From Litorivivens sp041624475 (GTDB lineage: Bacteria; Pseudomonadota; Gammaproteobacteria; Pseudomonadales; Spongiibacteraceae): 64,000 bases of DNA. Under the pieces are notes generated by a model. The model worked only from the letters and a program-made list of their open reading frames with translations. It had not been told where the DNA came from and did no database searches. Location: NCBI RefSeq assembly GCF_041624475.1, contig NZ_JBFJUX010000013.1, positions 41,588 to 105,587 of the forward strand. Direction: 5' to 3'. Shown here one piece after another: positions 23,113-31,987 of the stretch. The first letter of the stretch is position 1, and each line of letters begins with the position of its first letter. Both the position numbers and the translations under genes were made by a program.

Positions 23113-25017
23113 TCAAGGCCTATACCAAAGCGGCGAACTATAAGCCCGCTCCTGTATCACGCTGTCACCGTCCTCAGGCTTATCCAGCCCCAGCGCGATC
23201 GCATCCAGCATCAGGTGGCGAGGGGTGGGAATTTCCAGCACCCTTACGTAATAAAACGCCGACTGGGCCGGATTAAAATCCGGGTCTGACCAAAAGGCCG
23301 AAAGAAATGCCGCGCCGATGCTGTTGCGGTAGCGCCCGGTTTGCCGATCCACGGTATCGCCCACTGGTGGAAGCTTGCCGACGGCGTCGGGTTCCCGCTC
23401 ACCCGACCAGGCCACGTTGTAAACCGCTTCCTGCTCCCGCCCGTTTTCATCCAGCCAACCCTTCACAACCTGCAGCCGGTCGAGGTTCGCCGAATGCGGG
23501 TCTTTCAGCGCCTGAATTATAAAGCCCGGTGCAGCCTTTCCGGACTCAGCACCGGGCAGTACACCACCCATCGGCACCCCCTTCTGCCGCCAGGTGGCCG
23601 GATTTTTCAGATCATCCTCGCTAAAGGCCCAGCCCCCGTAGACCTGCAGGGCAATACGCGGCCCGGACGTGGCGTAGACCTCCCGGCGCTTAAAGGCCGC
23701 AAGAATTGCTTCGCGGGTATTCTCTTCGGCCCAGACTGCGGCCATGCCCGATGCCGACATGTTCCAGCCGCTGGCAAAGGTCTTGCGGCCGTCGGCACGG
23801 CTCTTGGTTTCCGGGGTGGAGTCTCGTGCCAGCTTGCCGCCGAAGTTGTCCTCGTCTGCAGTGGATAAGCCACTGTGGCTGTCTGTTGAGCCGATCAGAC
23901 CAAACTGGTAGGGATTGATACCAAGTTGTTGCTCAAGCGCCAGTCCACGTTTTAAGGCAGGGCGGACATAATCGCCTTTATGCGGCTGGTATTCCTGGGG
24001 TTCCTGCTGAATATAAAAATTGTAGGTTTCAAAGTCGGCGAATTCGTCATTAGGGGAAAACACCGGATGCGTTTCAGAATCACCTTTTATCTGGGTGATC
24101 TCGACGATGGGCTCGTACTGCAGGCGCTTGCGGGCATAGGCTTCGGTAAAAGCTTCGCCGCGCAGGGTCTGCTCAGGGAACATAAAGCCTTTGGAAATAT
24201 TGGAGTTGTGGGGTATCGACAGAAACTCCGCTCCGGTCGCCTCACTGGTCTCATCCAGCCAGGCCCACAAGTCTTCCGGGTAGGGACTGTCGTCTGAGCC
24301 AAAGGGCTGAAACTGCTTGGCGGTTTCACCGCTGGCACTGGTCATCACCACCCGGTGCAGATTGGCACCGCCTGGCAGCGAGCTCCACTCCCAGGCCACA
24401 AAGGTGGTAAAGGTGCCCGGTTTGTAATAGTCATCGGCCAGCGACGTCAATGAATCCCAGGTCTTTTTCTCTAGGGCCTGCGAGTTGATGATCGGCTGCG
24501 CAATATCATCTTTCAGTGTTTTGGCGGCCTCGCGCGGATCACCCTTTTTCGGCAGCACCTCGATAAAGGCATCAAAACCGCCGTCGCCATTGATCAGGCG
24601 TCTTATATAGCGCTCGGTGAACCAGCCTTTTACCCGATCCACAATGCCGGGATCTTCCAACTGCATACCGTTGAAATAAGCCTCGCGTGCTACGCCCAGA
24701 AATTCAGCGTGATCGGCAATGGCAATGAAATCCAGCGGCGCGCGGATCTGCATCCGCGCCCGATGGTAGGGGTGAATCACCGGCTCGCCACGGGCAAAGC
24801 GGTAGGCCACATCCGGCGTAGCGCTGTGGTTGTCATTCAGAAACGCGTCAAAGGAATAGGCGGTATGTACGTGGGTATCGCCCCACAACAGCATGGGTGC
24901 CTGTTGCTCATCCGTCGCGGAGGCCGGCTGCGCCATTCCAAACGCAACCGACACGCCCAGCGTCATTCCCAGAAGCGCGCCCGGAAATCGAAGCTGCGAC
25001 TTAGCCTGCATTGCCAT
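23113..25017 (-). CDS. DUF3604 family secreted protein
   Basis: 634 residues from the ATG at 25017, which has AAAGGAG at proper spacing; a GTG two codons earlier is closer but badly spaced. A signal peptide is visible (FPGALLGMTLGVSVAFGMAQPASA). The PHP-like metal sites appear as LLWGDTHVHTAYSFDAF near residue 45, FIAIADHAEFLGVARE, then SIPHNSNISKG and LIGSTDSHSG. DUF3604 proteins are large and widespread in marine Proteobacteria; the PHP-like histidines suggest a metal-dependent phosphoesterase-like hydrolase, but the substrate is unknown. Divergent from a TonB-dependent receptor, suggesting joint use of an external substrate. Confidence 0.88.
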   Translation of the reverse strand: MAMQAKSQLRFPGALLGMTLGVSVAFGMAQPASATDEQQAPMLLWGDTHVHTAYSFDAFLNDNHSATPDVAYRFARGEPVIHPYHRARMQIRAPLDFIAIADHAEFLGVAREAYFNGMQLEDPGIVDRVKGWFTERYIRRLINGDGGFDAFIEVLPKKGDPREAAKTLKDDIAQPIINSQALEKKTWDSLTSLADDYYKPGTFTTFVAWEWSSLPGGANLHRVVMTSASGETAKQFQPFGSDDSPYPEDLWAWLDETSEATGAEFLSIPHNSNISKGFMFPEQTLRGEAFTEAYARKRLQYEPIVEITQIKGDSETHPVFSPNDEFADFETYNFYIQQEPQEYQPHKGDYVRPALKRGLALEQQLGINPYQFGLIGSTDSHSGLSTADEDNFGGKLARDSTPETKSRADGRKTFASGWNMSASGMAAVWAEENTREAILAAFKRREVYATSGPRIALQVYGGWAFSEDDLKNPATWRQKGVPMGGVLPGAESGKAAPGFIIQALKDPHSANLDRLQVVKGWLDENGREQEAVYNVAWSGEREPDAVGKLPPVGDTVDRQTGRYRNSIGAAFLSAFWSDPDFNPAQSAFYYVRVLEIPTPRHLMLDAIALGLDKPEDGDSVIQERAYSSPLWYRP

Positions 25018-25177
25018 ATTCACTCTCCTTTCTAATTCTTATTTTCTGACTCAATTTTTGTACCACGATAGCTCTCGGCTTGTAGCGCCTCTCTGCTATC
25101 AATACTTGCTGCGCCTCAGCTACTGTGAAATGCTAGTTTCCAGCTACGATAAAAACAACAAAGCTAAGGTAACATCG

Positions 25178-27505
25178 ATGATTCAGCGAGTCGCAGGTCG
25201 TTTCCCACTGGCAATGCTTAGTTGTCTGGCAGCCAGCACAGCAATCGCCGGGCAGCCCCCTTCCGTAATCGAGGAAGTGATCGTAACGGCCCAGAAACGC
25301 GCCGAAAATATCCGCGATGTTCCCATCTCAATCACCGCGCTGAGCGATGATTTTATTAATGATGTGGGCATTACCGATATCGGTGAACTGTCCCAGTTTG
25401 CGCCTAATCTGGTTATTAACGCCACTCCCTATACCGGTTTTGTGGCCATGCGCGGTCTGGGCTCGGGCAACAACAAGGGCTTTGAACGCTCGGTTGCACT
25501 GGTCATCGACGGGGTTTATTACGGACGGCAGGACTACCTGTTTGAGGCCCTGACCGACGTCAGCCGGGTAGAAGTGTTGCGCGGCCCGCAAGGTACGCTG
25601 TTTGGCAAAAACGCCATTGCCGGCGCCCTGAATGTCACCTCGGGCGAACCATCGAGCGAGTTCACCGGCAAGGTCAGCTGGCTCGGGGGAGACTTCAACC
25701 GACGCCGCCTTCAGGCAGCCGTAGGCGGACCACTGATAGAAGACAAGGTGCATTTTCGGCTGGCACTGGAAAACGAATATCAGGATGGCGTGATTAAGAA
25801 TACAAGCGCCGATCTAAACCGCAGCGAGTATCCGCAAGTTGAGGATATCGACGACCACATGCGCAGCCGCGACAACGATATAAAACGCCTCAAACTGCGC
25901 TTTCCCTCACTCCTTACCGGGCTCGATGTAACCCTCAGCGCAACCGATGCCAGTGTATTTGGAAACAGCACCGGTACCGAGCTAACGGCGGCCACACCGG
26001 AGACATTGGAGGTCTACCGGCGCTACGATCCCAACACCGAGGCCGACAAAACCAACCAGACCTCCTCCCAGAACGCGAACCAGGACACCCTGCGCGAAGG
26101 CACCTCCTATTCCCTGCAGGCCGACTATGAACTGGGCGAGTATCTGATAACGGCCATCGCCGGCACCTCAGAGTTCGACAAAGTACATGTACTCGACGCA
26201 GATTTCGGTCCCGGCGAGATCGTGATTCTTGCCGGTGACGATAGTTACGAGCAAAACAGTCTGGAACTGAGAGTCGCCTCGCCTCCTGGCGAGCTCGAGT
26301 ATGTTGCCGGCCTGTATTATTTCGAATCCGACTATCTGGGCACCGGCACCACCGAGCTCGAAACAGCCCAGACCCTGGAGGTCGTCTCTGCCGTGCGCGG
26401 CTCACCGACCACCCTCAATGACTTGCTGAACCTCGGCGCCACAGCGCCGCTACCCGCCAGCGATCGATTAAACAATTACCGCTTCTTTGACCAGAAAACG
26501 CAGTCCAGCGCAGTGTTTGGTCAGGCGACCTGGAATATAAATGACCAGCTGGCGCTGATCGCCGGCTCGCGCTACTCGGAAGAAACCAAAAACGTGCATG
26601 CCATATTGACCCATAACAATTTTGTGGCCGAACGCTTCTTTGCTCAGTTTCTGTTTGAAGAACCCTACAACGAGGTACGCTCGCGCAAGGAGACGGATTT
26701 CTCGCCAAAGCTGAGTGTGCGCTATGAACCCACCGAGGACATTACCCTCTACGCCACCTGGGCCAAAGCCTTTAAGGCCGGAGGTTTCAACGAAGCGGCG
26801 GTAAGCCGCGACAACCTGGAATTTGAACCCGAAAAAGCGGAAACCTATGAAGCCGGCACCAAAATGCGCCTGCTCAATGGCGCCGCCACACTGAACGTCG
26901 GCTTTTTCAGCACGGACTTCGACAACCTGCAGGTGAGTCTGTTTAACGGCACCAATTTCTCAGTAGGCAATGCCGCCTCGGCCCGCTCAAGGGGCGTGGA
27001 AATCGAATCCCAGCTCTTGCCCGCACCCTGGCTGGCGCTCAATCTGTCACTGGCCTATCTGGATTCTCGCTACGACAGCTTCCCAGACGCACAATGCATC
27101 GCCACCAGCGGTGAAACGGCGTGCGACCTGAGCGGTGAACGCCTGACCCGGGCGCCCGAGTGGGAAGCCACGCTGGTGCAACGCTGGAACCTGAGCCGTC
27201 TGATTCCCGGCCTGAGCGACCTGCCCTTTACTCTGGGTCTTGGCCTCGATGCAACCTTCCGCGATCACCAGTTTTTCAGCACCGACCTCGATCCGCTCGA
27301 TGCCCAGGGCGCAACAACCGAAGTAAACGCCAACGTGCGCCTGTCCGGGCTAGACGACAACTGGTCTGTCACCCTGCTTGGACGTAACGTAACCCGGCGG
27401 CTGATTCAGGCCCACGGGCAGGATGTGCCACTGCAGCCCGGAAGCCACTTCGGCACGATGAACCCGCTGGATCGCTACTTCGTCGAGGTTCTTTACCGCT
27501 GGTAG
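25178..27505 (+). CDS. TonB-dependent outer-membrane receptor
   Basis: 775 residues from the ATG at 25178. A signal peptide (FPLAMLSCLAASTAIAG) precedes the plug domain starting SVIEEVIVTAQKRAENIRDV, whose EEVIVTAQ segment is the TonB-box-like start seen in marine receptors. The plug ends with VEVLRGPQGTLFGKNAIAGALNV. The barrel ends GTMNPLDRYFVEVLYRW, with the aromatic C-terminus for BAM insertion. The family imports siderophores, sugars or hydrophobic organics with TonB energy. No Fur box is evident, and the neighbours (DUF3604, alkyl sulfatase-like enzyme) suggest an organic substrate. Confidence 0.93.
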   Translation: MIQRVAGRFPLAMLSCLAASTAIAGQPPSVIEEVIVTAQKRAENIRDVPISITALSDDFINDVGITDIGELSQFAPNLVINATPYTGFVAMRGLGSGNNKGFERSVALVIDGVYYGRQDYLFEALTDVSRVEVLRGPQGTLFGKNAIAGALNVTSGEPSSEFTGKVSWLGGDFNRRRLQAAVGGPLIEDKVHFRLALENEYQDGVIKNTSADLNRSEYPQVEDIDDHMRSRDNDIKRLKLRFPSLLTGLDVTLSATDASVFGNSTGTELTAATPETLEVYRRYDPNTEADKTNQTSSQNANQDTLREGTSYSLQADYELGEYLITAIAGTSEFDKVHVLDADFGPGEIVILAGDDSYEQNSLELRVASPPGELEYVAGLYYFESDYLGTGTTELETAQTLEVVSAVRGSPTTLNDLLNLGATAPLPASDRLNNYRFFDQKTQSSAVFGQATWNINDQLALIAGSRYSEETKNVHAILTHNNFVAERFFAQFLFEEPYNEVRSRKETDFSPKLSVRYEPTEDITLYATWAKAFKAGGFNEAAVSRDNLEFEPEKAETYEAGTKMRLLNGAATLNVGFFSTDFDNLQVSLFNGTNFSVGNAASARSRGVEIESQLLPAPWLALNLSLAYLDSRYDSFPDAQCIATSGETACDLSGERLTRAPEWEATLVQRWNLSRLIPGLSDLPFTLGLGLDATFRDHQFFSTDLDPLDAQGATTEVNANVRLSGLDDNWSVTLLGRNVTRRLIQAHGQDVPLQPGSHFGTMNPLDRYFVEVLYRW

Positions 27506-27511
27506 GCCGCT

Positions 27512-29254
27512 TCAATCTTTAAACAGCAACAGAAAGCTGACAAAAGACGGCACATCGCGCAGACCGCGTTCAAACTTGAGATCACCGCTGGCAAGGGCGC
27601 CGGGGACGCCGCGCGCCTGCACCAGCACTTCGGTCAGTACCTGGGTTGTGGTTGTTACCTGCAGGGCCTCACCCGGGTATTGCCCTTGCCGCACCTCGGC
27701 TACACCCCGGCGCACATGCACAAAATAGCGCTCGCCGGTGTTGGTAAAGTGGAAATTCACGGCCCTGTCAGTATCGATACTTTTTTCCGCATCAAGATTT
27801 ACTGGCAAGGCAGTGAGCACATCGGAAATCGGCAGAGATTTGGCCAGCGCCAGCTTGTCGCCGCCAATGGCAATGGGCTTGATGTCGTGACCCCCCGCAA
27901 GCTCCCCGGCCTGGGTCAGATAATAATGTCGGCCATTGGGGTTCTGGCTGGCGTAGCCCAGCCGGGTAAAGGCCTCGGCCTTGATCGCCCGGGCCTGCGC
28001 CTTAACTTCACCGGCATGAAGTAAATAACTGGCCAGCTCAGCCGCCCATTGATAGCGCCCGAACTGCAGTGCAGATTCCGCTTCAGCCAGCACTGCTTCA
28101 GCACCTCCGGCCAGGCGCACAAGGGATTCGGCGCGCGCTGTCGGCGACAGGGGTGTCAGGGTTTCGGCCTCACCATTAAACCAGCCCAGATAGCCGTTAT
28201 AGATATTGCGCACCGACCAGGACACGCGGCCGTAGTGTTCCAGCAACCAGGGGTGGTTTTTCAGGTGTGGCGGAAGCTGCACACTTTCCACCAGCTCGTC
28301 CGGCGTCTGCCCCTGATTCATGCCTCGGATAGTCTGATCGTGGACGTACTGAATGGCATCGCGGTAATCGCGCAGCAGAGCCGCCACTTCCGCTTCGCCG
28401 CTGACCGGAACCGTATGGCTTGGCACCAGATGCTCAGGCTTAAGATCCCGCATCTTGTCCAGGCTGTAGGCCCACTCCAGCACATCCCGATAGAGCGTGC
28501 CGCGAATGGTGTAAAGATTGGGAAAGGCCTGATAGATATTGTCGCCGGGCAGTAGCACGCGCTTCTGTGGCAGCCAGACGAAAAGCTGGTCGTTGGTTTC
28601 GCCAGGAGCGTGAATCAGCTCGATATCGATCCCCGCCACGGTAAAGGCCAAGCGGTCGCGAAAGGTGCGATTCGGTCGCAGCAATCCCACGGTGCCACCG
28701 CTGTGCCCACCCTGAGCCAGATAGGGACCAATGCCGGCATTGACCACGCCTTCTTCGCCTTCGGGCAACAGCGTGCCAAACATGCGCGTACTGCGGCGCA
28801 AAATCGTGGGCTGAATAATATTGGCAAAGCGGTTTATGTAGTAGTTGGTGCTCTCATGGGCATATACCGGCAAATCCGCCGGAGCACCTTCCGGAAAATA
28901 GCCCGTGCCACCAAATACATGGTCGGCGTGGTTGTGGGTATAGATCAGCGCCTTGATCGGTTTGCTGGAAATCTCGCGAAAAGCCGCCAGTACCGCGCGC
29001 CCGGACTCCACACTTTCTGTCACATCGACAATCACCAGTCCGTCATCCCCCTCCAGCATGATGGAGTTGGCCAGCGCGTAGCCAATGGCCACATAGACCC
29101 CGTCGGTCACCTTTTCCACGCGTTTGTTAAAAATCTGTGAATGGGCCGCCAGGGTGGGGTGCACTTTTTGCGACGCCTCATCCGTGATCAGATCTGACGG
29201 CTGGGTAGTGCAGGCGGTAACCAGCGATAGCGTAAGCATTAGCAGCAGGCGCAT
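27512..29254 (-). CDS. Alkyl-sulfatase-type metallo-beta-lactamase fold lipoprotein
   Basis: 580 residues. The N-terminus MRLLLMLTLSLVTACTTQ has a lipobox (LVTAC), so the protein is a lipoprotein. The Zn-binding motif is IYTHNHADHVFGGTGYF, with further ligands in LIHAPGETNDQLFVWLP and VPSHTVPVSG. The middle has the alkyl sulfatase dimerisation region (NIYNGYLGWFNGEAETL) and the C-terminus the SCP2-like domain of SdsA-type enzymes. It probably hydrolyses alkyl sulfates or related esters outside the cytoplasm. It converges with the TonB receptor, seven bases apart. Confidence 0.88.
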   Translation of the reverse strand: MRLLLMLTLSLVTACTTQPSDLITDEASQKVHPTLAAHSQIFNKRVEKVTDGVYVAIGYALANSIMLEGDDGLVIVDVTESVESGRAVLAAFREISSKPIKALIYTHNHADHVFGGTGYFPEGAPADLPVYAHESTNYYINRFANIIQPTILRRSTRMFGTLLPEGEEGVVNAGIGPYLAQGGHSGGTVGLLRPNRTFRDRLAFTVAGIDIELIHAPGETNDQLFVWLPQKRVLLPGDNIYQAFPNLYTIRGTLYRDVLEWAYSLDKMRDLKPEHLVPSHTVPVSGEAEVAALLRDYRDAIQYVHDQTIRGMNQGQTPDELVESVQLPPHLKNHPWLLEHYGRVSWSVRNIYNGYLGWFNGEAETLTPLSPTARAESLVRLAGGAEAVLAEAESALQFGRYQWAAELASYLLHAGEVKAQARAIKAEAFTRLGYASQNPNGRHYYLTQAGELAGGHDIKPIAIGGDKLALAKSLPISDVLTALPVNLDAEKSIDTDRAVNFHFTNTGERYFVHVRRGVAEVRQGQYPGEALQVTTTTQVLTEVLVQARGVPGALASGDLKFERGLRDVPSFVSFLLLFKD

Positions 29255-29369
29255 TATGGAATCTCCCCGGGTTTATCTATTGTTATAGGGTAAACAGTAT
29301 CGCGCGACTTGGTGGCAAAGTCAGTCGCCGTCGCCCTGCGGTTAGTGACGAGGCAAATCATCACACCGC

Positions 29370-29400
29370 TTGACTCTGAAGTTAGCTACAGGGTTAATAA
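29370..29400 (+). promoter_or_regulatory. MerR-type promoter with 19-base spacer and operator dyad
   Basis: TTGACT (29370-29375) and a TAATAA -10 box (29395-29400) are separated by 19 bases, the overlong spacer typical of MerR-controlled promoters. The spacer carries the dyad ACTCTGAAGT-TAGCTACAGGGT, which strongly resembles ZntR/PbrR/CadR operators. It faces the regulator gene itself at 29430. Confidence 0.85.
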
Positions 29401-29429
29401 TCCTGCACCGTTTAACTGAGGGTTCTGCC

Positions 29430-29852
29430 ATGAGCTACAAAATCGGCGAGCTAAGCAAGCTGACGGGGTGCAATATCGAAACCCTGCGCTACTACGAACG
29501 CGAAGGCCTGTTGCCACCACCGCCGCGAGGCAACAACGGCTACCGCTACTACCCCAAGGATTCTGTGTCGCGGGTTAACTTTATTTTGCATGCGAAGGGG
29601 CTGGGTTTTTCACTGACGGACATCGCCGAGCTGCTGTCAATTCAGGTGGACAAACATTCTGCGACCTGCGGCGACGTAAAAGTGATTGCCGAGCACAAGC
29701 TGGCAACTATCGCCCAGAAAATCAGAGAGCTGGAAAAGATGTATCAGGCGCTGGAGAAGGTAGCCGCCGCTTGCGACGGCTCGTCTGCGTCTGCCGAGCA
29801 CTGCTCGATTTTGCAGGCTCTCGCCTCTGACGAGACAGCGTGGGGGCATTAG
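29430..29852 (+). CDS. MerR-family heavy-metal responsive regulator (ZntR/CadR/PbrR-like)
   Basis: 140 residues from the ATG at 29430. The winged helix is MSYKIGELSKLTGCNIETLR, then YYEREGLLPP, followed by the dimerisation helix. Metal ligands are C80, C115 and C125, with H124 beside the last; the second cysteine of the ZntR C114-C115 pair is replaced by D116, closer to Cd/Pb-type sensors. The only promoter of MerR type here is its own, and no efflux ATPase or carrier is adjacent. It would therefore be self-activating with remote targets. The stop overlaps the stop of the opposite gene by three bases. Confidence 0.9.
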   Translation: MSYKIGELSKLTGCNIETLRYYEREGLLPPPPRGNNGYRYYPKDSVSRVNFILHAKGLGFSLTDIAELLSIQVDKHSATCGDVKVIAEHKLATIAQKIRELEKMYQALEKVAAACDGSSASAEHCSILQALASDETAWGH

Positions 29853-30325
29853 CCTACACGCGGCATGGCGGATTTAAGCTTTTTGTAGAGCTTGGAATTG
29901 CGCTTGATGGCTTTGTGCTTGGCGTAGGCATCGACCGCCTTTTCCCAGGCCCCATCGCGGCCATGGGCATTCAACGAGAAACTGGTGCACACGGTTTTGC
30001 GCTCAACCTCGGAGGCAATACCCACCTGAAAAATCGGCGTCAGATTGCCGCTTTTTTCAGTCTTGAGCAGATAGCTGATACCTTTGACGCTGCCGTCTGG
30101 GTTAAAGCATCGCTCACCTTTAGCCGCTTCCCGCGCCTTGATTTGCGCCCGCTCAAGCTCCTGATCACGCGCCTGAGCCGCCGCTTCAATCGCTTTCTTT
30201 TTGGCTCCGTTGAGGCGCTTGCCGTTCTCTTTCAGAGAGAAATATTCCTGATACAGCTTTCCATCAACCGTGCGCCGTACCCGGTAGCCATAAAAGGCCT
30301 GATTATCCAGTAATTTAACGCTCAT
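29849..30325 (-). CDS. Unknown basic protein, possible AP2-like N-terminal domain
   Basis: 158 residues, rich in lysine and arginine. The N-terminal part (AFYGYRVRRTVDGKLYQEYF, then a KKKAIEAAAQARDQELERA helix) recalls the three-stranded sheet plus helix of AP2/integrase DNA-binding domains, but I cannot confirm it. The second half (SYLLKTEKSGNLTPIFQVGI, TVCTSFSLNAHGRDGAWEKAVDAYAKHK) looks like a repeat of the same pattern of strand, strand, helix. It is convergent with the MerR gene with overlapping stops. Function unknown; a nucleic-acid binding role is a guess. Confidence 0.7.
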   Translation of the reverse strand: MSVKLLDNQAFYGYRVRRTVDGKLYQEYFSLKENGKRLNGAKKKAIEAAAQARDQELERAQIKAREAAKGERCFNPDGSVKGISYLLKTEKSGNLTPIFQVGIASEVERKTVCTSFSLNAHGRDGAWEKAVDAYAKHKAIKRNSKLYKKLKSAMPRVG

Positions 30326-30428
30326 CTTTCAGCACAAGCCTCCCGCTTTCGCCACAAACAATCCGTGTTAGTTATTACTCACTTTTGACTAACTGTACTC
30401 TTATCGAATGATCTTTCAATAGAAATTT

Positions 30429-31214
30429 TCACATGCCCTGGTCCATGTCTAACGAAGGCACGGAGTGGGCAGGCTTGCCAACAATTTTAGCTGGCACGCC
30501 GGCCACCGTAACATGGGGCGGCACGTCGTCGACCACCAGACTGCCGCCGGCAATTTTTGCGCCCTCGCCAATGGTGATATTGCCCAACAACTTCGCACCA
30601 ACACTGATCAGGACACCATCACCAACCTGCGGGTGCCGCACCTGATGACCGGTTCCCACACCGCCCAGAGTGACGCCGTGCAACAACGATACATTGTCGC
30701 CGATGCGAGCCGTTTCACCGATCACTACACCGGTTGCATGGTCAATCATAATGCCTTTGCCAAGCTGGGCCGCCGGATGAATGTCCACATCCAGCGTAGT
30801 GGATATCCGGTTTTGTAAAAACAGCGCCAGTGAGCGGCGCTCCTTACGCCACAACCAGTGTGCAAAGCGATAGGCCTGGACTGCCTGAAAGCCCTTGAAA
30901 AACAACATCGGCAACACGTAGTGATTGCAGGCCGGATCACGTTCATAGACAGCGTAGATATCGGCCACGACGGCTTCGAGTATGGCAGGCTCATCGGTCA
31001 GCGCCGAGGTAAATACTTCACTCAAAGTCATTTCCGGCACGCTGTCACAGCCGAGTCGCGTTGCCAGGTGGAAACTCAGTGCTGAGGCCAGACTGGGATG
31101 ACTGAGAATGTTGGCGTAGTAATAGCTGGCGAGGGCGGGCTCACGTTCGCTGAACTCCCTGACCTCTTCGCGTATCGTCAACCACAACAGTTCGCTGTCG
31201 CGCTCTTCCTTCAT
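30429..31214 (-). CDS. cysE: Serine O-acetyltransferase
   Basis: 261 residues from the ATG at 31214, which overlaps the upstream gene's stop (ATGA); a start seven codons earlier lacks this coupling. The N-terminal helical domain (residues 1-140) is followed by a left-handed beta helix of hexapeptide repeats, with the catalytic IDHATGVVIGETARIGDNV and LLHGVTLGG segments and the loop HPQVGDGVLI. It makes O-acetylserine from serine and acetyl-CoA, the first step of cysteine synthesis. The C-terminal tail carries the usual terminal hydrophobic residue for cysteine synthase contact only weakly (DMDQGM). Confidence 0.94.
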   Translation of the reverse strand: MKEERDSELLWLTIREEVREFSEREPALASYYYANILSHPSLASALSFHLATRLGCDSVPEMTLSEVFTSALTDEPAILEAVVADIYAVYERDPACNHYVLPMLFFKGFQAVQAYRFAHWLWRKERRSLALFLQNRISTTLDVDIHPAAQLGKGIMIDHATGVVIGETARIGDNVSLLHGVTLGGVGTGHQVRHPQVGDGVLISVGAKLLGNITIGEGAKIAGGSLVVDDVPPHVTVAGVPAKIVGKPAHSVPSLDMDQGM

Positions 31215-31957
31215 CGCCCCACTTCCTGGTTGCACGCCGCTACTGCGGGCGTGATAAAGCGTTGGTAGATTTCCTGCCAGTGCGCCTCAATAACCGGCGC
31301 CAGGGCCAGTGTGTCACACTGACGCAACAGCTGCAGCAAGGCCTCCGCCTGTAAACTGCGCTCACACTCAGCAGCAAGCGGCGCATAACTCAGGTGCCAG
31401 CGCTCCGGCGCTATCCCACCCTTGTCGATGGCATAGGGGCGAAAGAAACCTTCGCAATCATTGCGGGCTATCTGTTGGTCCAACCACGCGTGCAATGGCG
31501 CAAAGGGGCCACCGGGATCCACCTCTTCCGGCGTAAGCTGCACCGCGTAACCCGCAGCCACTGCAGCGGCATCATAAACATCCAGATCGCTTCCCCAATG
31601 ATGGCGCGAGGCGCCCGGCAAAGCTGACCAGCGCAATATGGCCTGTACCCACTCCCAGTCACTGTGTTGCTCACGCGCGAGTGCTTGCCCCTGCTCATTC
31701 AGCACCGGGCGCGTTCCCGAGGCCTTGGCATTCCAGATCGCCAGCTGCCGGTCAAAGGAGCGAAAACAGCTCGCCGGCTGCAGGTCGAATCCGGCTTGCC
31801 GGGCGCGCTGCTGCAGGCGCCCAAAGGCCGCAGCCACATCCGGGTGAAGCCGGTGTGGGGGCGTAACATCGACCAGGAACGTGTCATCGTGCCCTGTCAC
31901 TTGCGTAAACTTCACAATCCGTTTCTCATTAATGACGCTAATGGTGGAAGCCTTCAT
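31211..31957 (-). CDS. M15-family metallopeptidase (VanY-like D,D-carboxypeptidase)
   Basis: About 248 residues if translation starts at the ATG at 31957 (MKASTISVINEKRIVKF). Zn-ligand motifs are visible as SRHHWGSDLDVYD (histidine and aspartate) and ERWHLSYAP (histidine). The upstream CFRSFDRQLAIWN segment is also typical. The family trims peptidoglycan stem peptides. No signal peptide is seen, which is unusual for a cell-wall enzyme. The start is only 30 bases from the divergent patatin gene, so a later start (for example a GTG at VTGHDD) is possible. It is translationally coupled to cysE. Confidence 0.82.
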   Translation of the reverse strand: MKASTISVINEKRIVKFTQVTGHDDTFLVDVTPPHRLHPDVAAAFGRLQQRARQAGFDLQPASCFRSFDRQLAIWNAKASGTRPVLNEQGQALAREQHSDWEWVQAILRWSALPGASRHHWGSDLDVYDAAAVAAGYAVQLTPEEVDPGGPFAPLHAWLDQQIARNDCEGFFRPYAIDKGGIAPERWHLSYAPLAAECERSLQAEALLQLLRQCDTLALAPVIEAHWQEIYQRFITPAVAACNQEVGR

Positions 31958-31987
31958 ACTATAGAGATTGAGGGATGGAATTCTGCA

